DNA from: Dethiobacter sp.
GTDB lineage: Bacteria; Bacillota_D; Dethiobacteria; Dethiobacterales; Dethiobacteraceae
Direction of reading: 5' to 3'
DNA length: 12,555 nucleotides
Assembly: GCA_018333395.1 (NCBI GenBank)
Contig: JAGXSQ010000159.1
Span: forward strand, 1-12,555
Position 1 is the first letter of the stretch; every line of letters begins with the position of its first letter. The notes below the pieces were generated by a model, which saw only the letters and a program-made list of their open reading frames with translations, searched no databases and was not told the DNA's origin. Below, in pieces: positions 1 through 6,951 of this stretch. The translations under genes and the position numbers were made by a program.

Positions 1-167
1 AGCCGCTGTACCACAAATTTCCAGGCGGCGAGCCGGTTGGCGAGTTGTACCAAAACTGCGCCGGCTCCTATATTCATTTGCATTTTCTCAGCAATCCGCA
101 CCTCGCCAGCAACTTTGTGGCGGCGTGTAGGCAGTTTCGGCAGAGAAGGGAAAAGACAGATGCCTGA
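1..167 (+). CDS. cbiA: Cobyrinate a,c-diamide synthase, C-terminal end (partial)
   Basis: Only the last ~54 codons are present (reading frame begins at base 3, TGA at 165-167). The visible residues include [17 protein letters not shown], followed by [12 protein letters not shown]. The pattern 'aSYiHLHFxSNPxLAxxFvxxC' is the hallmark C-terminus of CbiA/CobB glutamine amidotransferases, where the histidines belong to the class-I-like amidotransferase domain. The enzyme uses ATP and glutamine to amidate the a and c side chains of cobyrinic acid in the cytoplasm. The gene overlaps cobU by 8 bases (160-167), so the two are probably translationally coupled. CobQ/CbiP is a more distant relative and is less likely because its C-terminus differs. 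The start lies outside the window. Confidence 0.85.
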   Translation, partial: PLYHKFPGGEPVGELYQNCAGSYIHLHFLSNPHLASNFVAACRQFRQRREKTDA

Positions 168-711
168 AAAAATTATTTTCATTACAGGAGGGGCGCGCAG
201 CGGCAAAAGCCGCTTGGCTGAAAAACTGGCTGAGAGTAATGGCGGCCAGGTAGCTTACATCGCTACAGCAGGCGTCCTAGACGCAGAGATGGCCGAACGG
301 GTCAAAATTCACCAAGAGCGGCGTCCTGCCGGCTGGCTGACGATCGAGGAGCCGCTGTCTCTGACCGGCGCCCTGACAAGGGTGCCGGCAACGGTAGGCT
401 TTGTTATTGTGGACTGCCTGACACTGTGGCTGACCAACCGGCTGCTGCAGGAGTGGGAAACAGTGGACATGGCGGTTCTGGAGAAAGAAATTTTGCTGGA
501 GTTAGCGTTATTTATGGACCAGTTGCCAAGCACGCCTTTCCGGATAGCGATTGTTACCAACGAAGTGGGCTGCGGGATTGTGCCGGAGTCCGCTCTGGCT
601 CGCGCTTTCCGTGATTTGGCTGGTCGGGCCAACCAGATGGTGGCGGCGCGCGCCGACACCGTTTACCTCACCGTCACTGGGCTGCCGCTGAAGCTCAAAG
701 GGGGCGCTTGA
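160..711 (+). CDS. cobU: Adenosylcobinamide kinase / adenosylcobinamide-phosphate guanylyltransferase
   Basis: The 183-residue protein matches the usual CobU length. It phosphorylates adenosylcobinamide and then transfers GMP from GTP to give adenosylcobinamide-GDP, activating it for nucleotide-loop assembly. The N-terminus carries a P-loop, GGARSGKS (residues 10-17). It is followed by [13 protein letters not shown] and a '[11 protein letters not shown]' segment in which His51 aligns with the histidine that is guanylylated in CobU. A hydrophobic strand ending [10 protein letters not shown] (about residues 85-95) is the Walker B-like region. The frame is open upstream to base 37, but ATG 160 is chosen because it has an AGAAGGG ribosome binding site and gives the standard N-terminus; upstream codons overlap cbiA and look unlike this family. 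It overlaps cbiA by 8 bases and cbiB by 4. Confidence 0.95.
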   Translation: MPEKIIFITGGARSGKSRLAEKLAESNGGQVAYIATAGVLDAEMAERVKIHQERRPAGWLTIEEPLSLTGALTRVPATVGFVIVDCLTLWLTNRLLQEWETVDMAVLEKEILLELALFMDQLPSTPFRIAIVTNEVGCGIVPESALARAFRDLAGRANQMVAARADTVYLTVTGLPLKLKGGA

Positions 712-1679
712 GCTTGGCTGTGGCCCTTGCTTTCCTGCTAGACCAAGTTTTGGGTGACCCGCGCTGGCTACCGCACCCGGTAGTTTTCTTTGGTCATTTG
801 ATTGCTTTTCTGGAAAGGCATTTGAATAACGCCCAGCAGTCCGCGACGGCGCGGCTGGCGCGTGGCGGACTGCTGGTACTCGTGCTGCTGGCAGCGGTGT
901 ACGCCGGTACGACTTTGTTTTTATTTGTCTTTTCTTTTTTTCATCCATTGCTAGCCGGTTTTATGACAGTCCTGCTCTTGTCTACCACTCTAGCTACACG
1001 TAGTCTGGCAGACGCGGCACAGGCTGTATCCCGACCGCTCCTGGCAGACAACCTAGGCGCCGCGCGGCAGGCTGTTTCCTGGATTGTGGGTCGGGATACG
1101 GCAGAATTGGACAAGACAGCGGTGGCTAGGGCCACAGTGGAAACGGTGGCGGAAAATACGGTGGACGGTGTAACGGCGCCTCTCTTTTATGCGTTGCTTG
1201 GCGGGCTGCCACTTGCCTTCCTGTACAAGGCGGTCAACACCATGGATTCCATGCTGGGCTACAAAAATGAGCGCTACTTGTACTTTGGTCGGGCGGCAGC
1301 CAGACTCGATGACCTGGCCAACTGGCTGCCAGCCCGCCTGACTGTTCCTGTCATGCTGCTGGCGGCTGTGCTTTTGCGCTTGGATGCTGCGAGCGCGTGG
1401 GCTGCGGTCAGGCAAGACGGCACCAAGCACCAGAGTCCCAACAGCGGCCTGCCGGAGGCGCTGATGGCAGGAGCACTTGGCGTGAGGCTAGGCGGGGAAA
1501 GCCGCTATGGTGGCCGAGTGTCGCACCGGCCGCTGCTGTGGGTAGCTGGCCGCACTGTGAAAACTGGCGATATTCAGAGTGCCATACGACTGATGCGCCT
1601 GACATCTGTGCTCTTCCTGCTCGCGGGACTGGCTGTTAAAGCGTTGCTTTTGCTAGTGGGAAGCGTGGTGCTATCTTGA
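708..1679 (+). CDS. cbiB: Adenosylcobinamide-phosphate synthase CbiB
   Basis: This 323-residue polytopic membrane protein attaches (R)-1-amino-2-propanol O-phosphate (the product of CobD) to the f side chain of adenosylcobyrate, giving adenosylcobinamide phosphate. Family hallmarks are LLDQVLGDPRWLPHPV near the N-terminus (10-25), ETVAEN..DG (145-154), NTMDSMLGYKN (177-187), LDDLANWLPARL (200-211) and HQSPNSGLPEA (241-251). Hydrophobic segments lie near residues 53-75, 81-95, 156-173, 211-224 and 300-322. The TTG start at 708 overlaps the cobU stop (TTGA), with an AAAGGGGG binding site at 697-704. A second TTG at 714 would remove two residues and has better spacing from the G run, so the exact start is uncertain. 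Some databases call this gene cobD; here cobD means the decarboxylase. Confidence 0.95.
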   Translation: MSLAVALAFLLDQVLGDPRWLPHPVVFFGHLIAFLERHLNNAQQSATARLARGGLLVLVLLAAVYAGTTLFLFVFSFFHPLLAGFMTVLLLSTTLATRSLADAAQAVSRPLLADNLGAARQAVSWIVGRDTAELDKTAVARATVETVAENTVDGVTAPLFYALLGGLPLAFLYKAVNTMDSMLGYKNERYLYFGRAAARLDDLANWLPARLTVPVMLLAAVLLRLDAASAWAAVRQDGTKHQSPNSGLPEALMAGALGVRLGGESRYGGRVSHRPLLWVAGRTVKTGDIQSAIRLMRLTSVLFLLAGLAVKALLLLVGSVVLS

Positions 1680-2422
1680 AACACTTTTTGCTGGCCTGGC
1701 GGTTCCTGACCATTCTTCCTCTGGGGCGGGATGATGGGAAAGCTACTGCGGGCGACATGGTTTCCTCTACTTATTTCTACCCGCCCGTCGGCGCTTTGCT
1801 GGGGCTTATCCTGGCGGGCACTTTTGCGCTGACAAACTCATTACTGCCTGCTTTTTCTGCCGCCGCACTGACAGTGACTGTCTGGGCGGCATGGACGGCT
1901 GGTATGCACCTTGACGGCCTGATGGATACTTTTGACGGGCTTGGCGTGCGTGGTAACTTGCCAAGACGTTTGGCGGTTATGCGTGACAGCAACGTTGGTG
2001 CCTTTGGTGTGCTGGCAGCTGTCTTACTGTTGCTTCTCAAGACAGCTGCGCTTGTGGATTTAGCTTTATACCCTCTCGTACTACCGGCTATTTTGCTTGC
2101 TCCGGTGGCGGGTCGTGCAGCAATGGTAGCACTGATGGCTACCGGCCGCTATGCCCGCACTGGAGAAGGCTTAGGCAAGCATCTTGTGGAAGGAACCGGC
2201 TCAAGGCAGTTGATGGTAGGGATGCTCTTTTCCTTGTTGCTGGCGGTGCTCGTACTGGATGCCGGGACGGTGTTTATTCTTCTTGCGGTACAAGTTGCCC
2301 TGTTTATGCTGCTTCGCAATTTTTTCCGGCGCGGGTTTGGCGGCCTGACTGGTGATTTGCTCGGGGCAGCCTGTGAACTCCATGAGCTGGTCTGGTTGTC
2401 TACAGCTTTATTTATGGCGTAG
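1676..2422 (+). CDS. cobS: Adenosylcobinamide-GDP ribazoletransferase (cobalamin synthase)
   Basis: CobS is the integral membrane enzyme that joins adenosylcobinamide-GDP to alpha-ribazole (or its 5'-phosphate), closing the lower nucleotide loop. The 248 residues match the family. The metal-binding/catalytic signature HLDGLMDTFDGLG is at 78-90 and the C-terminal signature GGLTGDLLGA at about 222-231; the N-terminus AWRFLTILPLG is also typical. Several hydrophobic helices are evident (about 38-60, 62-75, 110-155, 175-210). The TTG start at 1676 overlaps the cbiB stop in the same TTGA arrangement as the previous junction. It has no strong Shine-Dalgarno, so translation probably depends on coupling to cbiB. 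An 89-base gap follows before cobD. Confidence 0.95.
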   Translation: MKHFLLAWRFLTILPLGRDDGKATAGDMVSSTYFYPPVGALLGLILAGTFALTNSLLPAFSAAALTVTVWAAWTAGMHLDGLMDTFDGLGVRGNLPRRLAVMRDSNVGAFGVLAAVLLLLLKTAALVDLALYPLVLPAILLAPVAGRAAMVALMATGRYARTGEGLGKHLVEGTGSRQLMVGMLFSLLLAVLVLDAGTVFILLAVQVALFMLLRNFFRRGFGGLTGDLLGAACELHELVWLSTALFMA

Positions 2423-2498
2423 GAAATTATATTGGACTTACCTGTATTCGGATAAAGTGGGCAGCGTTTTTCTTGTAATCTAACATTTTAGGCTATGT

Positions 2499-2505
2499 GA
2501 GGTGA
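2499..2505 (+). promoter_or_regulatory. Ribosome binding site of cobD
   Basis: GAGGTGA lies 6 bases before ATG 2512 but only 3 bases before the in-frame TTG 2509. The spacing favours ATG 2512 as the start of cobD. Confidence 0.6.
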
Positions 2506-2511
2506 TTTTTG

Positions 2512-3618
2512 ATGGCGGATTCCGGAAAATCGAGTATTTCTGCGCATGGCGGTGACGTTTTGACGGCAGCGTCTTCTACGGGGCTAGCTCCAGAGGAAAT
2601 TTTGGATTTTAGCGCCAGTATCAATCCGCTCGGTCCGCCGCAGGGATTGTATGAACACCTGGCAGAGAGGCTTCCGGCTATCACTCGCTATCCGGATCCT
2701 GCCGCCCGCCGCCTCTGTGCGGCCATTATTGCTCACTACGAACTATCTGCCGATTTTGTCCCCGGCAACGGTGCCGCAGAACTGATTTTTTTGCTTCTAA
2801 GAGGCGTGGCCCCGCGCACGGTGCTCATTCCTGTGCCCACTTTCTCCCTATACGAGCGTGCAACTCTAGCAGTAGGAAGCCAATTGCTTTACCACCAGTT
2901 GCCTCCAGAAGCAGATTTCCGCCTGGACAGGGCGCAGTTTTGCCGCACTGTCCGCCAGCTACGTCCGGACCTAGTTTTCCTTTGCAATCCCAATAATCCG
3001 ACCGGGCAGTTGCTGGACAGGGATGAAGTTCTCTCCATTGCTGAAGAGATTGCCGGTGTTGGTGGTTTGCTCGTAGTAGATGAAGCGTTTTTAGAGTTTC
3101 GTGCTGATTACCAGCAGCGCACGCTTCTTTCTCTGGCTACACCACGGAATGTGGTTGTTCTCTGCTCCCTGACAAAGCTGTTTGCCATTCCCGGCCTGCG
3201 TCTCGGGTTTTTGGCTGGACCGGACGGCGTGGTGGATGCTGTCCGTGCCGTGCGCGACCCGTGGAGCGTCAATGTCTTGGCTCAACTGGCGGGAGAGTTT
3301 GTGCTTGGCCAGGATGGTTTTGTTGCAAAAAGCGCTGCCGCTGTAGAGGTGCTGGCAGGGCAACTGGCAGGTGCTCTGGCAGCGCTGCCGCGGCTTAAAG
3401 TCCATCCACCTTCGGTCAACTACATCTTCCTGCAGAGTTTGACTAAGCCGTCAGCAGTGCTGCTGCGGGAACTGCTGACGGCAGGGGTGCTCATCAGAGA
3501 CTGTAGCAATTTCCGGGGGCTTGACTCCGGGTATGTGCGGGTCGCCGTACGCACAGCAGCAGAAAACGGCCGGCTGGTGGCGGCCTTACAGCAGGCAGAA
3601 AGGGTGACGACTAAGTGA
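2512..3618 (+). CDS. cobD: L-threonine-O-3-phosphate decarboxylase (PLP-dependent)
   Basis: The 368-residue protein is a class I/II fold aminotransferase-like enzyme of the CobD/HisC type. CobD decarboxylates L-threonine phosphate to (R)-1-amino-2-propanol phosphate, the linker used by CbiB. The N-terminus HGGDVLTAA, then LDFSASINPLGPP and ITRYPDPAARRL, is typical of CobD. Further markers are FLCNPNNPTGQLL, the PLP-contacting VVDEAFLEF, and SLTKLFAIPGLRLGFL, in which Lys222 is the expected Schiff-base lysine. HisC (histidinol-phosphate aminotransferase) is the main alternative; the HGGDV opening and the cobalamin operon context favour CobD. It follows the only sizeable gap in the cob cluster, in which no convincing promoter was found. 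Its stop overlaps the cobC start by 3 bases. Confidence 0.93.
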   Translation: MADSGKSSISAHGGDVLTAASSTGLAPEEILDFSASINPLGPPQGLYEHLAERLPAITRYPDPAARRLCAAIIAHYELSADFVPGNGAAELIFLLLRGVAPRTVLIPVPTFSLYERATLAVGSQLLYHQLPPEADFRLDRAQFCRTVRQLRPDLVFLCNPNNPTGQLLDRDEVLSIAEEIAGVGGLLVVDEAFLEFRADYQQRTLLSLATPRNVVVLCSLTKLFAIPGLRLGFLAGPDGVVDAVRAVRDPWSVNVLAQLAGEFVLGQDGFVAKSAAAVEVLAGQLAGALAALPRLKVHPPSVNYIFLQSLTKPSAVLLRELLTAGVLIRDCSNFRGLDSGYVRVAVRTAAENGRLVAALQQAERVTTK

Positions 3619-4223
3619 GCAGACTCATCCTAGTCAGACACGGCGAAACGCTGTGGAACAGAGAACACCGTTTACAGGGGACGAGCGACCAGGCGCTCTC
3701 TGACTGCGGACATGACCAGGCGGAACGTCTGGCGGCGGCGTTGCCCGGCCCGGTGGCTAAAATATACGTTTCTCCACTACTACGCACACACCAGTTTGCC
3801 GCACCTCTCGCGGCACGCTTTAATCTTGTGCCGGAGGTTCTGGAGGAGTTGCGGGAGATGTCCTTCGGACATTTGGAAGGATTGACCTATGCCGAGATGG
3901 ACGATGATAGGCGACAGATATTCGAGTCTTGGCTACACAATCCCGTCCGCTATAGTATGCCGGGTGGCGAGACGATGCGCGTGCTTTCCCGGCGGGTGGG
4001 GAGAGCGGTGCAGAAAATGACGGACGGCAGTATGGAAAAAGGAACGCCTGTCGTCGCTGTCAGTCATGGTGGGGTCATCCGCGTAGCAGTGGCTCGGCTA
4101 CTGGGCATGAAGCTAACTGTTATTCCCAGAATACAGGTGGAGACCGGTTCCATCACTGTGCTGGAGAAGGCCGGGAGCGTTTGGCGGCTTTTGCTGCTGA
4201 ACGATACTTGTCATCTGAGGTAG
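3615..4223 (+). CDS. cobC: Alpha-ribazole phosphatase (histidine phosphatase superfamily)
   Basis: The 202-residue protein opens with LILVRHGETLWN, the RHG signature of the phosphoglycerate mutase-like superfamily; His9 is the expected phospho-accepting nucleophile. The acidic segment ELREMSFGHLEGLTY (about 79-93) and the second catalytic histidine, His151 in VAVSHGGVIRV, complete the active site. In B12 synthesis CobC removes the 5'-phosphate from alpha-ribazole phosphate or adenosylcobalamin phosphate. Sequence alone does not separate it from general phosphatases of this superfamily; the assignment rests on its place at the end of a cob operon. The GTG start overlaps the cobD stop (GTGA), with AGAAAGGGTGA upstream. 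It is the last evident B12 gene in the window. Confidence 0.87.
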   Translation: MSRLILVRHGETLWNREHRLQGTSDQALSDCGHDQAERLAAALPGPVAKIYVSPLLRTHQFAAPLAARFNLVPEVLEELREMSFGHLEGLTYAEMDDDRRQIFESWLHNPVRYSMPGGETMRVLSRRVGRAVQKMTDGSMEKGTPVVAVSHGGVIRVAVARLLGMKLTVIPRIQVETGSITVLEKAGSVWRLLLLNDTCHLR

Positions 4224-4340
4224 GATGGCTGATGGAAAAGCAGTGCTTACCTTGCAGGATTTTTTGTCGATACCGCGAATTAATTTTTAACAAACGGGAA
4301 CGCTAGCGGAAAATGCCGGATTCCGGACGGGGGAGAGTAC

Positions 4341-4841
4341 TTGCTGAAGCCCGGTTTTGAGAAACACGTTAATCTGGAGGGATACCAGCTAAGTAGCGAG
4401 CCGAAAACGGAGGTCCCGGCTCGCATACGTGCTAGGGTGCGCTTTGACTACCGGGGAAAGGCGCGGCCGTCTCGATTTTTCTTTGGCGGCAAAACTACCG
4501 GGGAGGCGGCGGAAGAGTTGCGGCAACAACAGGATGCTTTATGGCGGAACGTACCGATCCAAGGCGTCCTGGTGGAAAATATGGAGTCGGGTGAACTTTA
4601 CACTGTCTATGATGAGGAAGCCGATGGCGAGGTGGTTTTTGCCCCTCTGGAACTGACCGTGCTGGCGGAATCTCCGGCTGAGCTTATTCGGTTTGCCTCC
4701 AGGATGGAGTTCCGCTACCTGCGGATTATGGAGCCGGAGAGGCTGACTCTTTCCACGCAGGATTTGGAACGTCTCTTTTTCCAGGTTCATGAGCAGACGC
4801 GGATGCAGGTTTATTTAAAAACCAGAAAATTTCAGGATTAG
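4341..4841 (+). CDS. Hypothetical protein, 166 residues, family not recognised
   Basis: I do not recognise this protein. It starts at TTG 4341, with a good GGGGGAGAG ribosome binding site about 5 bases upstream. No signal peptide or membrane segment is visible. The first ~60 residues are basic and strand-like (RIRARVRFDYRGKARP, then RFFFGGK). The rest is acidic, with alternating hydrophobic residues suggesting beta strands (GVLVENMESGELYTVYDEEA, then VVFAPLELTVLAE) and later helices. The C-terminal part, LERLFFQVHEQTRMQVYL, is probably an amphipathic helix. It is not PilZ-like despite a position comparable to Bacillus ypfA upstream of cmk: no RxxxR...DxSxxG pattern is present. It lies 117 bases after cobC and 101 before the next small gene, so it is likely outside the B12 operon. 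Codon usage resembles its neighbours, supporting a real gene. Confidence 0.75.
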   Translation: MLKPGFEKHVNLEGYQLSSEPKTEVPARIRARVRFDYRGKARPSRFFFGGKTTGEAAEELRQQQDALWRNVPIQGVLVENMESGELYTVYDEEADGEVVFAPLELTVLAESPAELIRFASRMEFRYLRIMEPERLTLSTQDLERLFFQVHEQTRMQVYLKTRKFQD

Positions 4842-4942
4842 GCAAGCTATAATCTGCCTGCGTCTACTGCTAAAATTATGCGCATAGGTGTAATTTTGTT
4901 GAATTCCTGATACACTCTGCTAAAAGAGCTGGGGGCTGGCGT

Positions 4943-5122
4943 ATGGGTTTTGGCGAACAATTTTTAGAACGGACAAGTCGTTTCGAAAAGCTATTAATTA
5001 TTTGTGCCGTGCTTTCTCTGTGGCTTTTACTCGTCGTACAGGTGTTGATCTCTTTCCCTGCAGTCAGGATCGTGCTGAGCATAGTGGACCGCTTGGAAGG
5101 TGTACCCTTTATTCCGCGCTAA
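4943..5122 (+). CDS. Small single-pass membrane protein (YpfB/DUF5359-like)
   Basis: This 59-residue gene begins at ATG 4943, with GGGGG at 4931-4935 upstream, and ends at TAA 5120-5122. It starts MGFGEQFLERTSRFEKLL, then has one hydrophobic segment (about residues 17-38) and a short tail with DRLEGVPFIPR. The basic N-terminus followed by one membrane helix suggests an N-in anchor. In Bacillus subtilis a similarly small membrane protein, YpfB (DUF5359), sits directly upstream of cmk, and this gene sits two genes upstream of cmk, so homology is plausible but based on size, topology and position only. Function is unknown. The 117 bases before it in the adjacent gap region hold only weak promoter-like sequence. 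Confidence 0.7.
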   Translation: MGFGEQFLERTSRFEKLLIICAVLSLWLLLVVQVLISFPAVRIVLSIVDRLEGVPFIPR

Positions 5123-5153
5123 GAGCCTTTCTTTAAAAAAAGCGCGAAAAGTC

Positions 5154-5182
5154 TTGCCAAAATCGGATTTTTAAGGTATCAT
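5154..5182 (+). promoter_or_regulatory. Sigma-A promoter for the aroH-cmk-plsC-ispH/S1-fni unit
   Basis: TTGCCA (5154-5159; one mismatch from TTGACA) is separated by exactly 17 bases from TATCAT (5177-5182; one mismatch from TATAAT). The predicted transcript starts near 5189-5190 and leaves a leader of about 30 bases before the aroH start. This is one of the two best promoter matches in the window and marks the start of region 3. Confidence 0.75.
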
Positions 5183-5207
5183 CTTGATGCTAGAGGCGGA
5201 AGTTTGT

Positions 5208-5214
5208 GGGAGGA
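5208..5214 (+). promoter_or_regulatory. Ribosome binding site that decides the aroH start
   Basis: GGGAGGA sits 7 bases before GTG 5222, the best spacing of the possible starts (TTG 5204, GTG 5222, GTG 5234). GTG 5234 would give the shorter textbook N-terminus MVRGIRGA but has only a GGGG run before it. Confidence 0.65.
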
Positions 5215-5221
5215 CGTTGTT

Positions 5222-5602
5222 GTGGGGCGTAGTGTGGTTAGAGGAATCCGGGGCGCTATTAACGTGGAGCAGAATAGCGAGACGGAAATTATCAGTGCTA
5301 CAAGGGAATTGCTTCTGCGGATGGTGGCGGCTAACAACGTCCGGAAGGAAGATATTGCCAGTATTTTTTTTACCCTTACCCCAGACTTGAACGCTGCTTT
5401 TCCGGCGGCTGCGGCACGCGAATTAGGGTGGTCTGATGTATCCTTGCTCGGTGCTGTGGAGGTCGACGTACCGGGAGCGATGCCGTTTTGTATCCGTGTG
5501 CTGATGCATATCAATACCGAGCTTGGTCTGCCAGAGATCAAACATCTCTATCTCCGGGAAACCCGTAAGCTACGGACAGACCTTTTCGCTGACAACACCT
5601 AG
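5222..5602 (+). CDS. aroH: Chorismate mutase, AroH class
   Basis: This enzyme rearranges chorismate to prephenate, the committed step to phenylalanine and tyrosine. Its 126 residues match the monofunctional trimeric AroH of Bacillus subtilis (127). Residues equivalent to the B. subtilis active site are present: Arg10 in VVRGIRGAINVE (Bs Arg7), Glu80 in GAVEVDVPGA (Bs Glu78), Arg92 in FCIRVLMHIN (Bs Arg90) and Tyr110 in HLYLRET (Bs Tyr108). The segment FTLTPDLNAAFPAAAARELGW is the conserved core. GTG 5222 is chosen because of the GGGAGGA site 7 bases upstream; GTG 5234 is possible and would remove four residues. It is the first gene after a strong sigma-A promoter, and its stop codon lies in the loop of a terminator-like hairpin. 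Confidence 0.93.
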   Translation: MGRSVVRGIRGAINVEQNSETEIISATRELLLRMVAANNVRKEDIASIFFTLTPDLNAAFPAAAARELGWSDVSLLGAVEVDVPGAMPFCIRVLMHINTELGLPEIKHLYLRETRKLRTDLFADNT

Positions 5603-5614
5603 CGTGTTGTTTTT
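5591..5614 (+). terminator. Weak intrinsic terminator or attenuator between aroH and cmk
   Basis: ACAACAC (5592-5598) and GTGTTGT (5604-5610) form a 7-bp stem, extendable by a G-U pair, with a 5-base CTAGC loop. It is followed directly by a T run and a second pyrimidine-rich stretch (to about 5629). The stem is AT-rich, so termination is probably partial. The aroH stop (5600-5602) is in the loop, so a terminating ribosome would cover the stem. cmk starts 42 bases downstream without a clear promoter of its own, so read-through is expected. Confidence 0.4.
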
Positions 5615-5651
5615 CTTGTGTCTTTTTCCTCCAGAGAAAGGAACATAGCGT

Positions 5652-6323
5652 ATGAAGCCAAGTATAGCGATTGACGGACCGGCCGGAGCCGGCAAAAGTA
5701 CTGTAGCCAGAACTGTGGCGCAGCGCTTGGGTCTTACCTACCTAGACACCGGCGCCATGTACCGCGCCATTACGCTGGCGGCCTTGCGGCAAGATGTAGA
5801 TTTGCTTGATGCAGGCGAATTGGCAATCTTGGCGAGCCGCTCAGGTCTGGAAATCAGGAACAACGGCGGCACTGACAACCAGAACATGGTCTTCCTAGAC
5901 GGCGACGACGTGACGGAAGACATTCGTCTGCCGGAAGTAAGCAGGAATGTTTCCTTCGTAGCGCGTTGTCCGGATGTCAGGGAAGTTTTGGTTGACAGGC
6001 AACGGCAGATTGGCAAGCGTGGCGGCGTAGTGATGGACGGCCGCGATATCGGCACCAATGTGATGCCTGAAGCGGAGTACAAATTTTTTTTGACGGCTTC
6101 ACTAGCTGAGAGGGCCCGCCGCCGCCAGACGGAGTTGGCCGCGAAGGGAGAGAACATGAGCTTGCCACAGATGATGAATGAGCTTGCTGCCAGGGATAGG
6201 ATTGATTCGGAGCGGGAATGCTCTCCGCTTTGCCCCGCTCATGACGCGATACACATTGATACAACAGAGCTGACGATTGAGCAGGTCGTCCAAAAGATTG
6301 CCGATCGGGTTGGCAAGTGCTGA
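5652..6323 (+). CDS. cmk: Cytidylate (CMP/dCMP) kinase
   Basis: Cmk phosphorylates CMP and dCMP with ATP to the diphosphates, feeding RNA, DNA and CDP-lipid precursor pools. The 223-residue length is normal. The P-loop GPAGAGKST is at residues 9-17, followed by LGLTYLDTGAMYRAIT, the CMP-binding region typical of the family. Later hallmarks are VMDGRDIGTNVMPEAEYKFF and the arginine-rich lid ERARRRQTEL, then AARDRIDSERECSPL. ATG 5652 has a good AGAAAGGA site 8 bases upstream. It lies between aroH and the plsC-type gene. cmk followed by an S1-domain gene and fni is the same backbone as Bacillus cmk-ypfD-fni, here with plsC and ispH inserted. Confidence 0.97.
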   Translation: MKPSIAIDGPAGAGKSTVARTVAQRLGLTYLDTGAMYRAITLAALRQDVDLLDAGELAILASRSGLEIRNNGGTDNQNMVFLDGDDVTEDIRLPEVSRNVSFVARCPDVREVLVDRQRQIGKRGGVVMDGRDIGTNVMPEAEYKFFLTASLAERARRRQTELAAKGENMSLPQMMNELAARDRIDSERECSPLCPAHDAIHIDTTELTIEQVVQKIADRVGKC

Positions 6324-6336
6324 GGGGTGTAGGGGG

Positions 6337-6927
6337 ATGTTGTACTGGCTCATCCGCAAGGGGTTTCGTGTGGTTTATCACCTTCTCTACCGGTTAGATG
6401 TACATGGCCTGGAAAATATTCCGCTCGACAGGCCGTTTATTATTTGTGCCAACCATTTTTCGTGGTGGGATCCGCCGCTCGTTGGTTGCCTTGTCAGCCA
6501 TAAACCTGTCCACTTCATGGCGAAAGAGGAACTATTTCGTATACCTGTTCTCGGCTGGATCATGTACCGAGTACATGCCTTCCCGGTTAGGAGGGACAGT
6601 GCCGACCGCCGGGCTATCAGGACAGCGTTGCATACGTTACATAGCGGCGGGATCATAGGCCTTTTCCCAGAGGGCACACGAAGCAAAACGTCTGATTTGC
6701 TGCCGCCACAGCCAGGTATTGCCTTAATTGCGCTAAAGAGTGAGGCTGAGGTCTTGCCGGTAGCCATTGCTGGCTCTTACACGCTTTTCCGGCCGGTTAG
6801 GGTCAAGATTGGCCGGCCATTGTGTTTTACTGAGTTTTATGGGCGAAAAGTACGGGGGGAGCAGCTGGACCAGGTTGCCGGCCTGATTATGTCGGAAATA
6901 GGCCGTCTCCGCCGGGAGATCTGCTGA
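6337..6927 (+). CDS. plsC: 1-acyl-sn-glycerol-3-phosphate acyltransferase (PlsC type)
   Basis: This 196-residue protein belongs to the LPLAT family that acylates lysophosphatidic acid to phosphatidic acid at the inner face of the membrane. The catalytic HX4D box is NHFSWWDPP (His40, Asp45). The phosphate-binding block FPEGTRS is at about 110-116 (Glu112), and AIAGSYTLF fits motif IV. A hydrophobic N-terminus (MLYWLIRKGFRVVYHLLY) is the likely membrane association site. ATG 6337 is chosen over upstream in-frame codons because they overlap cmk and because GAGGGG (6322-6327) lies 9 bases before this ATG. The gap after cmk is 13 bases, so the two are co-transcribed. Precise acyl-donor or position specificity cannot be read from sequence. 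Confidence 0.9.
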   Translation: MLYWLIRKGFRVVYHLLYRLDVHGLENIPLDRPFIICANHFSWWDPPLVGCLVSHKPVHFMAKEELFRIPVLGWIMYRVHAFPVRRDSADRRAIRTALHTLHSGGIIGLFPEGTRSKTSDLLPPQPGIALIALKSEAEVLPVAIAGSYTLFRPVRVKIGRPLCFTEFYGRKVRGEQLDQVAGLIMSEIGRLRREIC

Positions 6928-6928
6928 T

Positions 6929-6935
6929 GGGGGGT
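6929..6935 (+). promoter_or_regulatory. Ribosome binding site suggesting a CTG start for ispH
   Basis: A GGGGGGT run lies 7 bases before CTG 6943 but 16 bases before ATG 6952. The frame is open only back to base 6928 and holds no ATG, GTG or TTG before 6952, so CTG 6943 is the only codon that fits both this site and the usual IspH N-terminus. Confidence 0.5.
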
Positions 6936-6951
6936 AAAGACGCTGGAAATC

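Noticed and set aside
37..159. Upstream in-frame extension of cobU to base 37
   Set aside because: It overlaps the end of cbiA in another frame, has no family similarity, and ATG 160 has the ribosome binding site and the standard CobU N-terminus.
508..948. Minus-strand open frames such as 508-948, 5738-6157 and 9326-10006
   Set aside because: They lie opposite well-identified genes, have low-complexity Ser/Arg/Pro-rich translations and show no recognisable motif; they are shadows of GC-rich coding sequence.
2423..2511. Cobalamin riboswitch in the cob cluster
   Set aside because: The gap is too short for the ~200-base element and no conserved B12-box-like sequence was seen.
4224..4340. Regulatory RNA or T-box in the gap after cobC
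   Set aside because: Only short repeats (AAGC-AGT-GCTT, CCGG-ATT-CCGG) are visible, without an antiterminator/terminator pair or T-box core.
4848..4853. Perfect TATAAT just after the orphan 166-residue gene
   Set aside because: No acceptable -35 element lies 16-18 bases upstream and no extended -10 TG is present, so promoter activity is not supported.
5115..5146. Inverted repeat CGCGCT ... AGCGCG at the end of the 59-residue gene
   Set aside because: The stem is only 6 bp with a 20-base loop and no T run follows on either strand, so it is not a convincing terminator.
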